This document shows positions 22,284 through 35,195 of a stretch of DNA of 64,000 nucleotides, one piece after another. The translations under genes were made by a program, and so were the position numbers. This DNA is from Hypericum androsaemum (Eukaryota > Streptophyta > Magnoliopsida > Malpighiales > Hypericaceae). The stretch spans positions 10,689,176 through 10,753,175 of the forward strand of contig OZ023187.1 in the NCBI GenBank assembly GCA_963995505.1, read 5' to 3'. Numbering within the stretch: position 1 is the stretch's first letter; every line of letters begins with the position of its first letter. Under the pieces are notes generated by a model. The model worked only from the letters and a program-made list of their open reading frames with translations, searched no databases and was not told the origin of the DNA.

Positions 22284-23000
22284 TGATATGAATCATACGA
22301 GCCCTATAAAGTACTAATCTGACCAATTGTGAGAGCATGTGCAAAGTGCTTCAGTTACAACTTAATGAGCTGATTACCAAGCTTATTTCAAAGAAATTTA
22401 CTCAAGTGAGTTCATTAAGGACCATTGTTGAAGAACTACAAAATTGAGAGCATTCATTCATGTTAAAGAAGAAAATTCCAGTAGCAAAGATCTTGAAGAT
22501 ACATTCTCTCTGATTTGCGCTTTATATTTAGGAAGTAAATCCAGCCATTAGTTTTGATTAGGAAGTGATATTCTAGCAACTTTTGGTTTATTATTGCTTG
22601 ATAATCAAGTTTGTAGCCTTCCTAAAAGGCAGAGATTTGTTTCCTTTTTAGTTTCTCTTTCCAGCCAGATTTTTATTCCTTTTTAGGAGTTGTTTCATTT
22701 GGAATCTCTTTGCAATATTGAGCCTATTTATAGTGGCTTAGGAACTGTTCGAACACAATGAAGCAATTTTGTAGATTTCATCATCGACTTATCAAGCGGA
22801 TCATGATCACCGTGTATTGCATCATCAATATATCAAAGTTCTTTGTTTCGACTCAAATTGCGGGTCGCGATCTTAATACCAAGGTTCTTGTATGGTTGTG
22901 AGCATCGGGTCGAGATCTCCATCACAAACTGATCTAGAACAAACTAGGATTTCACACTTTATGGCTGGGTCCCATCTCATCGTTGGCGGGGTTCATATCA
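22284..23000 (+). mobile_element. Complete family C gypsy LTR (3' LTR or solo LTR)
   Basis: 717 bp with perfect 9-bp terminal inverted repeats TGATATGAA/TTCATATCA. The first about 150 bp still read as a decayed integrase tail (the remnant of PIGPxTRARAK is recognisable as PIVRACAK), as in elements A, B and D. The flanks are AAAAG on both sides (22279-22283 and 23001-23005), which fits a 5-bp target duplication of a solo LTR. That word is so frequent in the satellite that a chance match is likely enough. It can equally be the 3' LTR of an element that starts at 20786. Confidence 0.85.
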
Positions 23001-26000
23001 AAAAGGCAAGGAAAGGAAAGAAAAGGCAAGAAAAGGTAAGAAAAGGCAAGATAAGACTAGAAAAGGTAAGAAAATAAAAGAAATGGAAAAAAAGGAAAGA
23101 TGAGGCAAGAAAAGGCAAGAAAATGAATGAAATGGCATGAAAAGGCAAGATAAGGCAAGAAAAGGCAAGGAAAGGATAGACAAGGCAAGAAAAGGTAAGA
23201 TAAGGCAAAAAAGGGAATGAAAAGGCAAGGAAAATGCAATAAAAGGAAAGATAAGGAAAGATAAGGGAAGAAAAGCAAGGAAAAGGAAGGAAAAGGAAAG
23301 AAAAGGCAAGGTAAAGTAATGAAAAGGCAAGAAAATGATAGATAAGGAAAGAAAAGGAAAGATAAGGCAAGGAAAAAGTAAGATAAGCAAAAAAAGGCAT
23401 GAAAAGGCAAGATAAGGCAAGAAAAGGGAAGGAAAAGCAAGAAATGGAGTGAAAGGAAAGATGAGGCAAGAAAAGGCAACACAAGGCAAGAAAAGGCAAG
23501 AAATGGAATGAAAAGGAAAGATGAGGCAAGAAAAGGAAAAAAAAGGAAAGAAAAGGAAAGAAAAGGCAAGATAAGGCGAGAAAAGTAAAGAAAAGGCAAG
23601 GAAAAGGCAAGATAAGGCAAGAAAAGGCAACGAAAAGACATGAAAAGGTAAGAAAAGGAAAGAAAAGGCAAGGAAAAGGCAAGATAAGGCAAGAAAAGCC
23701 AAGGAAAAGGCATAAAAAGGCAAGGTAAAGGAATGAAAAGGCAAGAAAAGATAAGGCAAGGAAAAGGCATGAAAATGCAGGAAAAGGTCAGAAAAGGCAA
23801 AAAAAGGAAAGAAAATAAAAGAAAAGTCAAGGAAAAGGAATGAAACGGGAAGAAAGGACAAGATAGGGAAAGAAAAGGCAAGGAAAGGAAAGAAAATGCT
23901 AGAAAAGGAAAGAAAAGGTAAGAAAAGGCAAGAAAAGGAAAGAACAGTCATGAAAAGGCAATTTAAGCCTAGAAAAGGCAAGAAAAGGCATGATATGGCA
24001 AGGAAAAGGCATTAAAAGATAAGAAAAGGCAAGATAAGGCAAGAAAAGACAAGAAAAGGCAAGGAAAGGCAGGAAAGGCAAGAAAAGGCAAGATAAGGCA
24101 TGATAAGGCAAGAAAAGATAAGAAAATGCAAGGTAAGGCAAGAAAATGCAAGAAAAGGAATTAAAAGGAAAGATAAGGCAAGAAAAAGAATGAAAAGGCA
24201 AGAAAAGGAAAGAAAAGGAATGAAAAGGCAAGAAAAGAAATGAAAAGAAAAGATAAGGCAAGAAAAGGGAAGAAAAAGCAAGAAAAGGAATTAAAAGGAT
24301 AGATAAGTCAAGAATAGGCAAGGAAAAGGTAAAAAAGGAAAGAAAATGCAAAGAAAAGGTATGAAAAGGCTAGAAAAGGAAAGATAAGGCAAGAAAAGGA
24401 AAGGAAAAGGAATGAAAAGGTAAGAAAAGGGAAGATAAGGCTAGAAAAGGCAAGAAAATGTAAGATAAGGTAGGAAAGGGAAATGAAAAGGCAAGAAAAG
24501 GCAAGGAAAGGCAAGAAAAGGCATGGAAAAGGCATGAAAAGGCAAGAAAAGGAAAGATAAGGCAAGGACTGGCATGAAATGGGAAGAAAAGGAAAAAAAG
24601 GATAGATGGGCAAGAACAGGCATGAAAAGGCAAGAAAAGGAAAAAAAAGAAAAGAAAATGCAAGAAAATGCAAGATACGACAAGAAAAGGAAAGAAAAGG
24701 CAAGAAAAGGCAAGGATAAACCAAGAAAAGGCAAGAAAAGGCAAGATAAGGGAAGGAAAGGCATGTAAAGGAAAGAAAATGAAAGATGAGGCAGGAAAAG
24801 GCAAGATAATGAAAGAAAAGGCAAGAAAAGACATGAAAAGAAAAGGCAAGCGAAGGCATGAAAAGGCAAGAAAAGGCAAGATAAGGTAAGAAAAGCTAGG
24901 AAAAGGCAAGAAAAGGTAAGAAAGGTAAGATAAGGTAAGGTAAGGCTAGGAAAGGCAAGAAAAGGCAAGGAAAATGCAAGAAAATGTGAGATAAGGCAAG
25001 GAAAAGGCATTAAAAGGTAAGAAAAGGCAAGATAAGCCTAGAAAAGGAAATAAAAGGAATAAAAAGGAATGAAAAGGCAAGAAAAGGCAAGATAAGGAAT
25101 GAAAAGGAAAGATAAAGCACAAAAAGGCAAAAAAAGGAAAGAAAAGGCAAAAAAAGGCAAGATAAGGAAAGAAAAGGCAATATAAGGCAAGAAAATGCAT
25201 AAAAAGGCAAGATAAGGCAAGAAAAGATAAGAAAAGGAAAGATAAGGCAAGACAAGATTAAATAAGGCCAGAAAAGGAAAGAAAAGGCAAGGAAAAGGCA
25301 AGAAAATGCAAGATAAGGCAAGAAAAGGCAAGGAATAGGCATGAAAAGGTAAGAAAAGGAAAGATAAGGCAAGATAAGGAAAGAAAAGGCAAGGAAAAGG
25401 CAAGATAAGGCAAGGTAAGGGAAGGAAAGGCATGAAAAGGAAAGATGAGGCAAGAAAAGGCAAGAAAAGGAATGAAAAGGTAAGAAAAGGAAAGATAAGG
25501 AAAGAAAAGGCTTGAAAAGGCAAGAAAATGCAAAAAAGGCATGAAAAGGCAAGATAAGGAATGAAAAGGCAAGATAAGGAATGAAAAGGCAAGAAAAGGC
25601 AAGGAAAGGCAAGAATAGACAAGATAAGGCAAGGCAAGGCAAGAAAAGGCATGAAAAGGCAAGGAAAAGGCAAGAAAAGGCAAGATAAGGAATGAAAAGG
25701 CAAGAAAAGGTAAGGAAAGGCAAGAATAGACAAGATAAGGCAAGGCAAGGCAAGAAAAGGCATGAAAAGGAAAGGAAAATGCAAGAAAAGGCAAGATAAG
25801 GCAAGATAAGTCAAGAAAAGGTAAGAAAAGGTAAGAAAATGCAAGAAAAGTCAAGAAAAGGAAAGGAAAGGCAAGAAAAGGCAAGGAAAGCTAAGAAAAG
25901 GCAAGATAAGGCAAGATAAGGCAAAAAAAGACAAGAAAATGTAAGAACTAGAATGAAAAGGAAAGATAAGGCAAGGAAAGCTAAGAAAAGGCAAGATAAG

Positions 26001-29000
26001 GCAAGAAAAAGGCAAGAAAAGGTATGAACCGGAATGAAAAGGAAAGATAAGGCAAGAAAGGGAATGAAAAGGTAAGAAAAGGTAAGAAAAGGAGTGAAAA
26101 GGCAAGAAAAGGCAAGAAAAGGAATGAAAAGGAAAGATAAGGCAAGAACAGGCAAGGAAAAGGCAAGAAAAGGAAAGAAAAGGCAAAGAATATGATTGAA
26201 AAGGCAAGAAATGAAAAGATAAGGCTAGAAAAGGCAAGGAAAAGGAATAAAAAGTAAAAAAAGGAAAGATAAGGCTAGAAATGGAAAGTTAAGGCAAGAA
26301 AAGCAAGGAAAATGATAGAAAAGGGCAGAAAAGATAAGAAAAAACCTGAAAAGGCAAGAAAAGGAAAGATAAGGCAAGGATTGGCATGAAAAGGCAAGAA
26401 AAGGAAAGATAATCCAATAACTGGCTTGAAAAGGCAGGAAAAAGCAAGAAAAGGAAAGAAAAAAAATGAAAAGGCAAGAAAATGCAAGATACGGCAAGAA
26501 AAGAAAAGATAAGGCAAGGAAAAGGCAAGAAAAGGCAAGAATAAGACAAGAAAAGGCAAAAAAAGGCAAGATAGGGAAGGAAAGGCATGAAAAGGAAAGA
26601 AAAGGAAAGATGAAGAAAGAAAATGCAAGATAAGTCAAGAAAAGGAAAGAAGAGTCAAGGAAAAGGCAAGAAAAGGAAAGATAAGAAAAGAAAAGGCAAG
26701 AAAAAACATGAAAAGGCAAGAAAAGGCAAGCAAAGGCATGAAAAGCCAAGAAAATGCACGATAAGTTAAGAAAAGGTAAGAAAAGGCAAGGAAAGGCGAG
26801 GAATGGCAAGAAAAGGCAAAATAGGGCAAGGAATGGCAAGGAAAGGCAATCAAAGGCAAGGAAAAGGCATAAAAAGGCAAGATAAGGCAAGGAAAAGGCA
26901 TGAAAATGCAAGAAAAGGAATGAAAAAGAAAGATAAGGCAAGAAAAGGCAAGAAAATGCTTAAAAAGGTAAGAAAAGGCAAAAAAAGGAAAAGAAAGGCA
27001 AGATAACGCAAGAAAAGGCAAGAAAAGGTAAGAAAGGGCAAGATAAGGCAAGAAAAGGAATGAAAAGGAAAGATAAGGTAAGAAAGGGCAAGATAAGGCA
27101 AGAAAAGGAATGAAAAGGAAAGATAAGGCAAGAAAGGGAATGAAAAGGCTAGAAAAGGCAAGAAAAGGAATGAAAAGGAAAGATAAGGTAAGAAAAGGAA
27201 TGAAAAGGCTAGAAAAGGGAAGTAAATGCAAGAAAAGGAATGAAAAGTCAAGGAAAGGTAAGAAAAGGTAAGAAAAGGCAAGAAAAGGTAAGAAAAGGCA
27301 AGAAAATGTAAGAAAAGGCAAATAAAAGGAATGAAAAGGCAAGAAAAGGAAAGATAAGGCAAGGAAAAGAATGAAAAGGCAAGAAAAGGAACGATAAGGC
27401 AAGAAAAGGAAAAAAATGGAAAGATAAGGCAATAAAAGGCTAGGAAATGGCAAGAAAAGGAAAGAAGAGGCATGAAAAGGCATGGAAAAGGCATGAAAAG
27501 GTAAGAAAAGGAAAGATAAGGCAAGAACATGCATGAAAAGGAAAGAAAAGGAAAGATAAGGCAAGAATAGGCATGATAAGGCAAGAAAAGGTAAGAAAAG
27601 GAAAGATAAGGCAAGAAAAGGCAAGGAAAAGGAATGAAAAGGCAAGAAAAGGAAAGATAAGGCAAGAAAAGGCAAGGAAAAGGTAAGAAAAGGAAAGAAG
27701 AGGCAAGAAAATGTAAGAAAAGACAAGAAAAGACAAGAAAATGTAAGAAAAGAAAAGAAAAGGCAAGAAAATGTAAGAAAAGGAAAGAAAAAGAAAAAAA
27801 GGCTTTAAGGCAAGAAAAGGCAAGAAAACGCAAACAAAAGGAATGAAAAGGCAAGAAAAGCAAAGATAAGGCAAGAAAAGGCAAGGAAAAGGAAAGAAAA
27901 GGCAAGAAAAGGAAAGATAAGGCAAGAAAAGGATAGAAAAGGAAAGATAAGGCAAGAAAAGGTGAGGAAAAGGAAAGAAAAGGAAAGAAGAGGCAAGAAA
28001 AATCATGGAAAAGGCATGAAAAGGCAAGAAAAGTAAAGAAAAGGCAAGAACATGCATGAAAAGGCAAGAAAAGGAAAGAAAAGAGAAGATAAGGAAAGAA
28101 CAGGCATGAAAAGGCAAGAAAAGAAAAGAAAAGAAAAGAAAAGAAAGGGCAAGATTAGTTAAAAACAGGCAAGAAAAGGAAAGATATGTCCAAAACAGGC
28201 ATGAAAACGAAAGAAAAGAAAAGAAAAGGCAAGATAATGCAAGAAAAGGTAAGAAAAAAAAGAAAAGGCAAGCAAAAGGCAAGATAAGGCAAGATAAGGC
28301 AAGATAAGGAAAGAAAAAGAAACAAAAGGAAAAAAAGGCAAGAAACGGCAAGATAAAGAAAGATAAGGAAAGAAAAGGCAAGAAAAGGAAAAAAAGGCAA
28401 GAAACGGCAAGATAAGGCATGAAAAGGCAAGAAAAGACAAGATAAGGAAAGATAAGGCAAAAAAAAGCAAGAAAAGGAAAGATGAGGCAAGAAAAGGCAA
28501 GAAAAGGAAAGATGAGGCAAGAAAAGGAATGAAAAGGCAAGAAAATACTAGGAAAAGGGAAGAAAAGGCAAGGAAAAGGCAAGGAAAAGGTAAGATATAC
28601 CAAGATAAGGCAAGAAAAGGCAAGAAAAGGAAAGAAAAGGAAAGAAAAGGCATGAAAGGCAATAAAAGGAAAGAAAAGGCATGAAAGGCAAGGAAAGGCA
28701 AGAAAAGGAATGAAAAATCAAGAAAAGGCAAGAAAAGATAAGAAAAGGCAAGATAAGAGAAGAAAAGGCAAGAAAGGGCAAGAAAAGATAAGAAAAGGAA
28801 AGATAAGGCAAGGTTAAGGCAAGAAAAGGCAAAGAAAAGGAATGACAAGGCAAGAGAAAGAAAGAAAAGCCAAGGAAAAAGAAGAAAAAGAAAGATAAGT
28901 GAAGAAAAGACAAGAAAAGGGGAAAAAAGGCAAGAAAATGAAATAAAAGGAAAGGAAAAGGAAAGAAAAGGCAAGATAAGTCACGAAAAGGCAAGATAAG

Positions 29001-32000
29001 GAAAGATAAAGAAAAAAGGCAAGAAATGAAAAGAAAAGGAAAGATAAGGCAAGAAAAGAAAAAAAAAGGCAAGTAAATGAAAGGAAAAGGAAAGATAAGG
29101 TAAGGAAAAGGCATGAAAAGGTAAGAAATGCAAAGATAAGGCAATAAAAGGAATGAAAAGGAAAGATAAGGCAAGAAAAGGCAAGAAAATGATAGAAAAG
29201 GAAAGAAAAGTAAAGGAAAGTTAAGAAAATGCAAGAAAAGGCAAGAAAGGGCAAGATAAGGCAAGAAAAGGTAAGAAAATGCAAGATAAGGCAAGAAAAG
29301 AAATGAAAAGGAAAGATATGGAAAGGGAAGGAGTGAAACGGCACGAAAAGGAAGGAAAATGGAAGAAATGGATGAAAAAGGCAAGAAAAGGCAAGAAAAG
29401 AAAAGAAAAGAAAAGGGAAGGCAAGATAAGGTAAGATAAGGTAAGAAAAGGCAAGATAAGGCATGAAAAGGAAAGAAAATAATGTAAAGGAAAGACAAGG
29501 CAAGGAAAAGGCAAGAAAAGGAAAGAAAAAGTAAGAAAAGGCAAAGAAAAGGAATGAAATGGCGAGAAAAGGAAAGATAAGGCAAGAAATGGCAAGAAAA
29601 GGCAAGGAAAAGGAATGAAAAGGCAAGATAAGGAAAGATAAGGCAAGAAAAGGATAGAAAAGGAAAGATAAGGCAAGAAAAGGCGAGGAAAAGGAAAGAA
29701 AAGGAAAGAAGAGGCAAGAAAAATCATGGAAAAGGCATGAAAAGGCAAGAAAAGTAAAGAAAAGGCAAAAACATGCATGAAAAGGCAAGAAAAGGAAAAA
29801 AAAGAAAAGATAAGGAAAGAACAGGCAAGAAAAGGAAAGAAAAGAAAAGAAAGGGCAAGATTAGGCAAAAACAGGCAAGAAAAGGAAAGATAAGTCCAGA
29901 ACAGGCAAGAAAAGGAAAGAAAAGAAAAGATAAGGCAAGATAAGGCAAGAAAATGTAAGAAAAAAAAAAAAAAAGAAAAGGCAAGCAAAAGGCAAGATAA
30001 GGCAAGATAAGGAAAGAAAAGGCAAGGAAAAGGCAAGAAAAGGAAAGATAAGGAAAGAAAAGGCAAGAAAAGGAAGAAAAAGGCATGAAACGACAAGATA
30101 AGGCATAAAAAGGAAAGCAAAGACAAGATAAGGAAAGATAAGGCAAAAAAAAGCAAGAAAAGGAAAGATGAGGCAAGAAAAGGAAAGATGAGGCAAGAAA
30201 AGGAATGAAAAGGCAAGAAAATACTAGGAAAATGGAAGAAAAGGCAAGAAAAGGCAAGGAAAAGGCAAGGAAAAGGTAAGATATACTAAGAAAAGGCAAG
30301 AAAAGGCAAGAAAAGGAAAGAAAAGGCATGAAAGGCAATAAAAGGAAAGAAAAGATATGAAAGGCAAGAAAAGGGAAGAAAAGGAATGAAAAAGCAAGAA
30401 AAGGCAAGAAAGATAAGAAAAGGCAAGATAAGAGAAGAAAAGGTAAAAAAGGGCAAGAAAAGATAAGAAAAGGAAAGATAAGGCAAGGAAAAGGCAAGAA
30501 AAGGCAAGGAAAAGGAATGACAAGGCAAGAGAAAGAAAGAAAAGCCAAGGAAAAAGAAGAAAAAGAAAGATAAGGCAAGAAAAGACATGAAAAGGGGAAA
30601 AAAGGCAAGAAAAGGAAATAAAAGGAAAGATAAAGAAAAAAAAGGCAAGAAATGGGAAGAAAAGGAAAGATGAGGCAAGAAAAGAAAAGAAAAGGCAAGA
30701 AAATGCAAGGAAAAGGAAAGATAAGGTAAGGAAAAGGCATGAAAAGGTAAGAAATGCAAAGATAATGCAAGAAAAGGAATGAAAAGGTAAGATAAGACAA
30801 GAAAATCATAGAAAAGGCAAGAAAAGGAAAGGAAAGTTAAGAAAATGCAAGATAAGGCAAGAAAGAAAGGGCAAGATAAGGCAAGAAAAGGTAAGAGAAT
30901 GCAAGATAAGGCAAGAAAAGAAATGAAAAGAAAGATATGGAAAGAGAAGGAGTGAAACGGCACGAAAAGGAAGGAAAATGGAAGAAATGGATGAAAAAGG
31001 CAAGAAAAGGCAAGAAAAGAAAAGAAAAGGGAAGGCAAGATAAGGCAAGAAAAGGCAAGATAAGGTAAGAAAAGGTAAGAAAAGGCAAAGAAATGGAATG
31101 TAAAGGAAAGAAAAGGAAAGATAAGGCAAGAAATGGCAAGAAAAGGCAAGGAAAAGGAATGAGAAGGCAAGATAAGGAAAGATAAGGCTAGAAAATGAAA
31201 GAAAAGGAAAGATTAGGTATGAAAAAGCAAGATAAGGTAAGAAAAGGCAAGATAATGAATGAAAAGGCAAGATAAGGCAAGAGAAATCAAGATAAGGCAA
31301 GAAAAGACAAGATAAGGCAAGAAAAGGCAAGCAAATGCAAGAAAAGGAAAGAAAAGGATAGATAAGGCAAGGCAAGACAAGATAAGGCAAGAAAAGGCAT
31401 GGAAAAGGAAGGAAAAGGCAAGGAAAAGGAAGGAAAAGGCAAGATAAGGAAAGATAAGGCAAGAAAAGGAAAGAAATGGCAAGGAAAAGGCAAGAAAAGG
31501 CTAGATAAGGGAAGGAAAGGCATGAAAAGGTAAGGAAAGGAATGATGAGGCAAGATAAGGCAAGAAAAGGAAAGAAAAGGCCAGTAAAGGCTTGAAAAGG
31601 CAAGAAAAGAAAAGAAAAGACAAAAAAGGCATGAAAAAGCATGAAAAGGCAAGATAATGTAAGAAAAGGCAAGATAAGAAATAAAAAGGCAAGATAAAGC
31701 AAGAAAAGGCAAGATAAGGCAAGAAAACACAAGAAAAGGAAAGAAAAGGCGAGAAAATGCAAGAAAAGGTAAGAAAAGGCATGAAAAGGGAAGGAAAATC
31801 ATGAAAAGGCAAGGAAAAGGCAAGATAAGGCAAGGAAAAGGCATTAAAAGTTAAGAAAAGGCAAGAAAAGGAATGAAAAGGCAAGGAAAGGCAATATAAG
31901 GCAAGAAAAAGTAAGAAAAAGCAAGAAAAGGAAAGAAACGGAATGAAAAGGAAAGATAAGGCAAGAAAAGGAATGAAAAGGAAAGAGAATGAAAGAAAAG

Positions 32001-32089
32001 ACAAGGAAAAAGAAGAAAAGGAAAGATAAGGCAAGAAAAGACAAGAAAAGGGGAAAAAGGCAAGAAAATGAAATAAAAGGCAAGGAAAA
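23001..32089 (+). repeat. Purine-rich 10-bp satellite, array 4, with higher-order repeats
   Basis: 9.1 kb of 10-11 bp units, purine-rich on the + strand. Marker words recur in its right half at nearly constant distance: AATCATGGAAAAGG at 28001 and 29722 (1,721 bp), ATACTAGGAAAA at 28545 and 30221 (1,676 bp), GAGTGAAACGGCACG at 29331 and 30950 (1,619 bp). Shorter tandem periods are present: 111 bp (AAGAATAGACAAG at 25611 and 25722) and 50 bp (around 27028-27125). It ends at the exact LTR terminus of element D. Confidence 0.95.
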
Positions 32090-32810
32090 TGATATGAATC
32101 CCGTTGGGAATTCACTCGGAAGCTAGATCTTTCTTCTTCAGAATGGTGGAGACCTTGACCCGTCATTTGCTCCTTGTGCAAGAACCTTGGTGTTTGTTAA
32201 CCTCGACCTGTTGCTGTAGTGAAATGCGAACCCAAAATCTGATGTGAATACGCAACAAACGGAGATGTAATTTCTGTTTGATAAGTGAATGGCCTAGCTA
32301 AGCAATCCAACCCGCAAGAACCAAAGAAATACCAAACTCACGTTGATTTTAACCCAAAAATAAACTATCCTTTTATTGAATTCCTGGCCCCCCTTATATA
32401 GAGGCTAAAACTGACCTGGATAGACTCCAAAGTCAACAAGATAAGTTCTGTAAAGTTCCAAACTTATCATACTACCTAAATAAGGTCTAAAACGAATGAT
32501 TATCCTAAGAATTGAAAAAACAGAATCATTATCCACTATTGGATAACTCTTATTCCTAAAAAAGTAGCAAATTCCTAAAAGATAGCTAAATCACTCCTAA
32601 AAAGTCTCCAAGAGAGTCACATGCATTAGACTTGTAGATTGTCTTCCAATGGGCTTAGAGAACGTGCTTTGACCCCAAACCTCCTTAAACAACCCATTGA
32701 ACTTAGATTGAAACTTCTTGGCCCTCGCCCTTGTAATCGGTCCAATTGGAACGCGAACTGGAATTGTCTCCTCCTTTTGATCTTGTAGCACAATGGACGT
32801 GTTCACATCA
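32090..32810 (-). repeat. 3' LTR of element D
   Basis: 721 bp. In element orientation it starts TGATGTGAACACG and ends GGGATTCATATCA. The TATA box is at 32393-32400 on the minus strand (TATATAAG). The start of the LTR encodes the integrase tail with [16 protein letters not shown] up to a stop at 32597-32599. The other LTR is not in the window, so no age estimate is possible. Confidence 0.92.
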
Positions 32811-33810
32811 TTCCCCTCCTCTTGAAAAGAATTTGTCCTCAAATCATCACCTACATCAAATGGGCTCAAGTCAGAAACATTAAAAGTTGCACTCACATTA
32901 TACTCACCAGGTAAGTCAAGTTTGTAAGCATTGTCATTGATGCATTCTAAAACTTGGAAAGACCATCTCCTCGTGGTAGCAACTTGGAATGCCGTTGCGC
33001 TGGAAAGCGCTCCTTCCTCATATGCAACCAGTCCCATTTACCAGGCTCAAAGACTACTTTGTGGTGGCCCTTATTTGCTTGCTTGGCATAGTGCTCCGTT
33101 CTTTTCTCAATGTTCATCCGTGCCTTCTCATGTAGCTGCTTGACAAATTCAGCCTTCTTCGTTCCATCTAAGTTAACATACTTAGTCGATGGTAAAGGTG
33201 ATAAATCCAATGGAGTCAAAGGTTTAAAACCATACACAAGTTCAAATGGTGAAAATTGAGTAGCAAAATGGACAGAACGATTATATGTAAACTCAACATG
33301 TGGCAAATATTCTTCCCAAGTTGTAATGTTATGCCTAATGAGCGCTCTTAATAGAGTAGATAATGTCCTATTCATAACTTCTGTTTGTTCATCAGTTTGT
33401 GGATGACAAGTAGTAGAGAATAACAGTTTGGTTACTAACTTACACCACAAAGTTTTCCAAAAATAGCTCAAGAACTTAGTATCTCTGTCTGAAATGATTG
33501 TCCTAGGCATGCCATGCAACCTCACGACTTCACTAAAGAACAAATCAGCAATTTGTGAAGCATCATCTATTTTATGACATGGAATGAAATGTGCCATCTT
33601 AGAAAACCTATCCACCAGCTCAAAAATTGAATCTCTTCCACGTTTGGTCCTAGTCAAACCTAACACAAAGTCCATGGAAATATCAATCCAAGGTTCCCTA
33701 GGTATAGGTAAAGGTGTATACAAACTGTGGGGATTCACCTTAGACTTGGCTTGCTTACACGTGATGCAACGACCATAAATTCTTCCAACATCTCGCTTCA
33801 TGTGCGGCAA
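32597..33810 (-). pseudogene. Integrase of element D, frameshifted, tail in LTR
   Basis: The minus-strand frame from 33810 to about 32960 carries CITCKQAK, the catalytic MDF aspartate, SDRD and the QTDEQTEV glutamate region, then KLLPRGDG. About one base is missing near 32957-32963 relative to element A, so the frame closes at 32947; the rest ([18 protein letters not shown] and the [14 protein letters not shown] tail) continues in another frame, open from 33037 to 32597. The N-terminus is cut by an in-frame TAA at 33811-33813. The integrase core is otherwise well kept. Confidence 0.9.
32811..32824 (-). other. Polypurine tract of element D
   Basis: On the minus strand CAAGAGGAGGGGAA abuts the TGATGT start of the LTR, in the same arrangement as in element A. 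Confidence 0.88.
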
Positions 33811-34592
33811 TTAGAAATGTTCTTGTAGGATCGCCAAAGTCTTTGCTATTCCAAAGTGCCCCATTAGTCTACCTCCATGAGATTCATGTACCAATAATTC
33901 TCTCATCGAACAATTAGGTATACAAAGTTTATTTTCACGAAACAGATATTCCCCATGCCTAAAGAACTTACCAGAAGCAACCTTCTCGGTTTCTCTAAAC
34001 AACTCACCAAATTCATTATCATCGGCATACAACTCCTTAATGTGCTCAAAACCAAGCAACTTTGCATCAAGAGTTGTGATCAAAACGTACCTTCGTGAAA
34101 GTGCATCAGCAACTACGTTCTCCTTACCTTGCTTGTAGCGTTTGACATATGGAAATGTCTTAATAAACTCCACCCAGCGTGCATGTCTCTTATTCAGCTT
34201 ATGTTGACCCTTTAAGTGCTTCAAAGATTCATGATCAGTATGAATCACGAACTCCTTGGGCCACAAGTAATGCTGCCATGTCTCCAAAGTTCGAACCAAT
34301 GCATACAACTCCTTGTTGTAAGTTGGGTAATTCAAGGCTGCTCAGCTTAGTTTTTCATAAAGTAGGCAATTGGACGTCCTTCTTGCATGAGTACAGCGCC
34401 TATTCCAACACCTGAACCATCACACTCAACGTCAAATGCTTTAGAAAAGTTAGGTAACAATAATAAACGGGCATTTGTCAACTTCTCCTTGATGAGTTGA
34501 AACGCCTTCTCTTGAGCTTCACCCCAGCTAAATCCAACGTTCTTCTTGATCACTTCAATAAGTGGTGTGACTAAACTACTAAAATCTTTCAC
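33811..34592 (-). pseudogene. RNase H of element D, broken
   Basis: The minus-strand frame 34592-34347 holds the end of the RT connection and the first RNase H block ([16 protein letters not shown]); 34335-33811 holds [36 protein letters not shown] and the integrase zinc-finger start. Between them one base is missing and a TGA stands where element A has a glycine codon. In the first catalytic block the usual DAS reads DGS. It ends in a TAA at the place where integrase would continue. Confidence 0.88.
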
Positions 34593-35195
34593 AAATTGCC
34601 TATAGAAACTAGCTAGTCCATGGAAACTTTGGACTTTAGCAACGCTCGTGGGACTTGGCCAATCTCGGATCGCACGTATCTTTTCTTCATCAACCTGTAT
34701 TCATTTAGCACTAACAACAAAACCCAAAAACACAAGCTTATCCGTGCAAAAGGTGCACTTTTTCAAGTTAGCAAATAATTAATCTTCCCTAAGTGAATTT
34801 AGAACAAATTTCAAATGTTCCATGTGATCTTCCAAGCTTTTGCTATAAATAAGAATATCATCAAAGTAAACGACTACGAATTAGCCAATAAATGGACGTA
34901 GCACATGATTCATGAGTCTCATGAACGTGCTAGGAGCATTAGACAAACCAAATGGCATGACCATCCACTTATATAAACCATATTTCATTTTAAAGGCTGT
35001 CTTCCACTCATCTCCTTCTTTCATTCGGATTTGATGATATCCACTTTTCAAATCAATCTTAGAAAACACACTAGATCCATGTAACTCATCTAACATGTCA
35101 TCTAAACGAGGGATAGGATGTCGATATTTTACCGTTATGTTGTTCATGGCTCGGCAGTCAATGCACATCCTCCATGATCCATCCTTCTTGGGCAC
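34593..35195 (-). pseudogene. Reverse transcriptase of element D, broken
   Basis: The minus-strand frame 35195-34881 contains [26 protein letters not shown] and the [19 protein letters not shown] block and stops just before the YxDD site: where element A has the Lys codon of FIGKFVV, the minus strand reads TAG. The segment 34880-34593 still carries the RT text around the YFDDI site and the thumb region, but with further stops. Not functional. Confidence 0.87.

Noticed and set aside
22279..23005. AAAAG/AAAAG flanks as proof that 22284-23000 is a solo LTR
   Set aside because: AAAAG is one of the most frequent words of the surrounding satellite, so the match alone cannot decide between solo LTR and 3' LTR.
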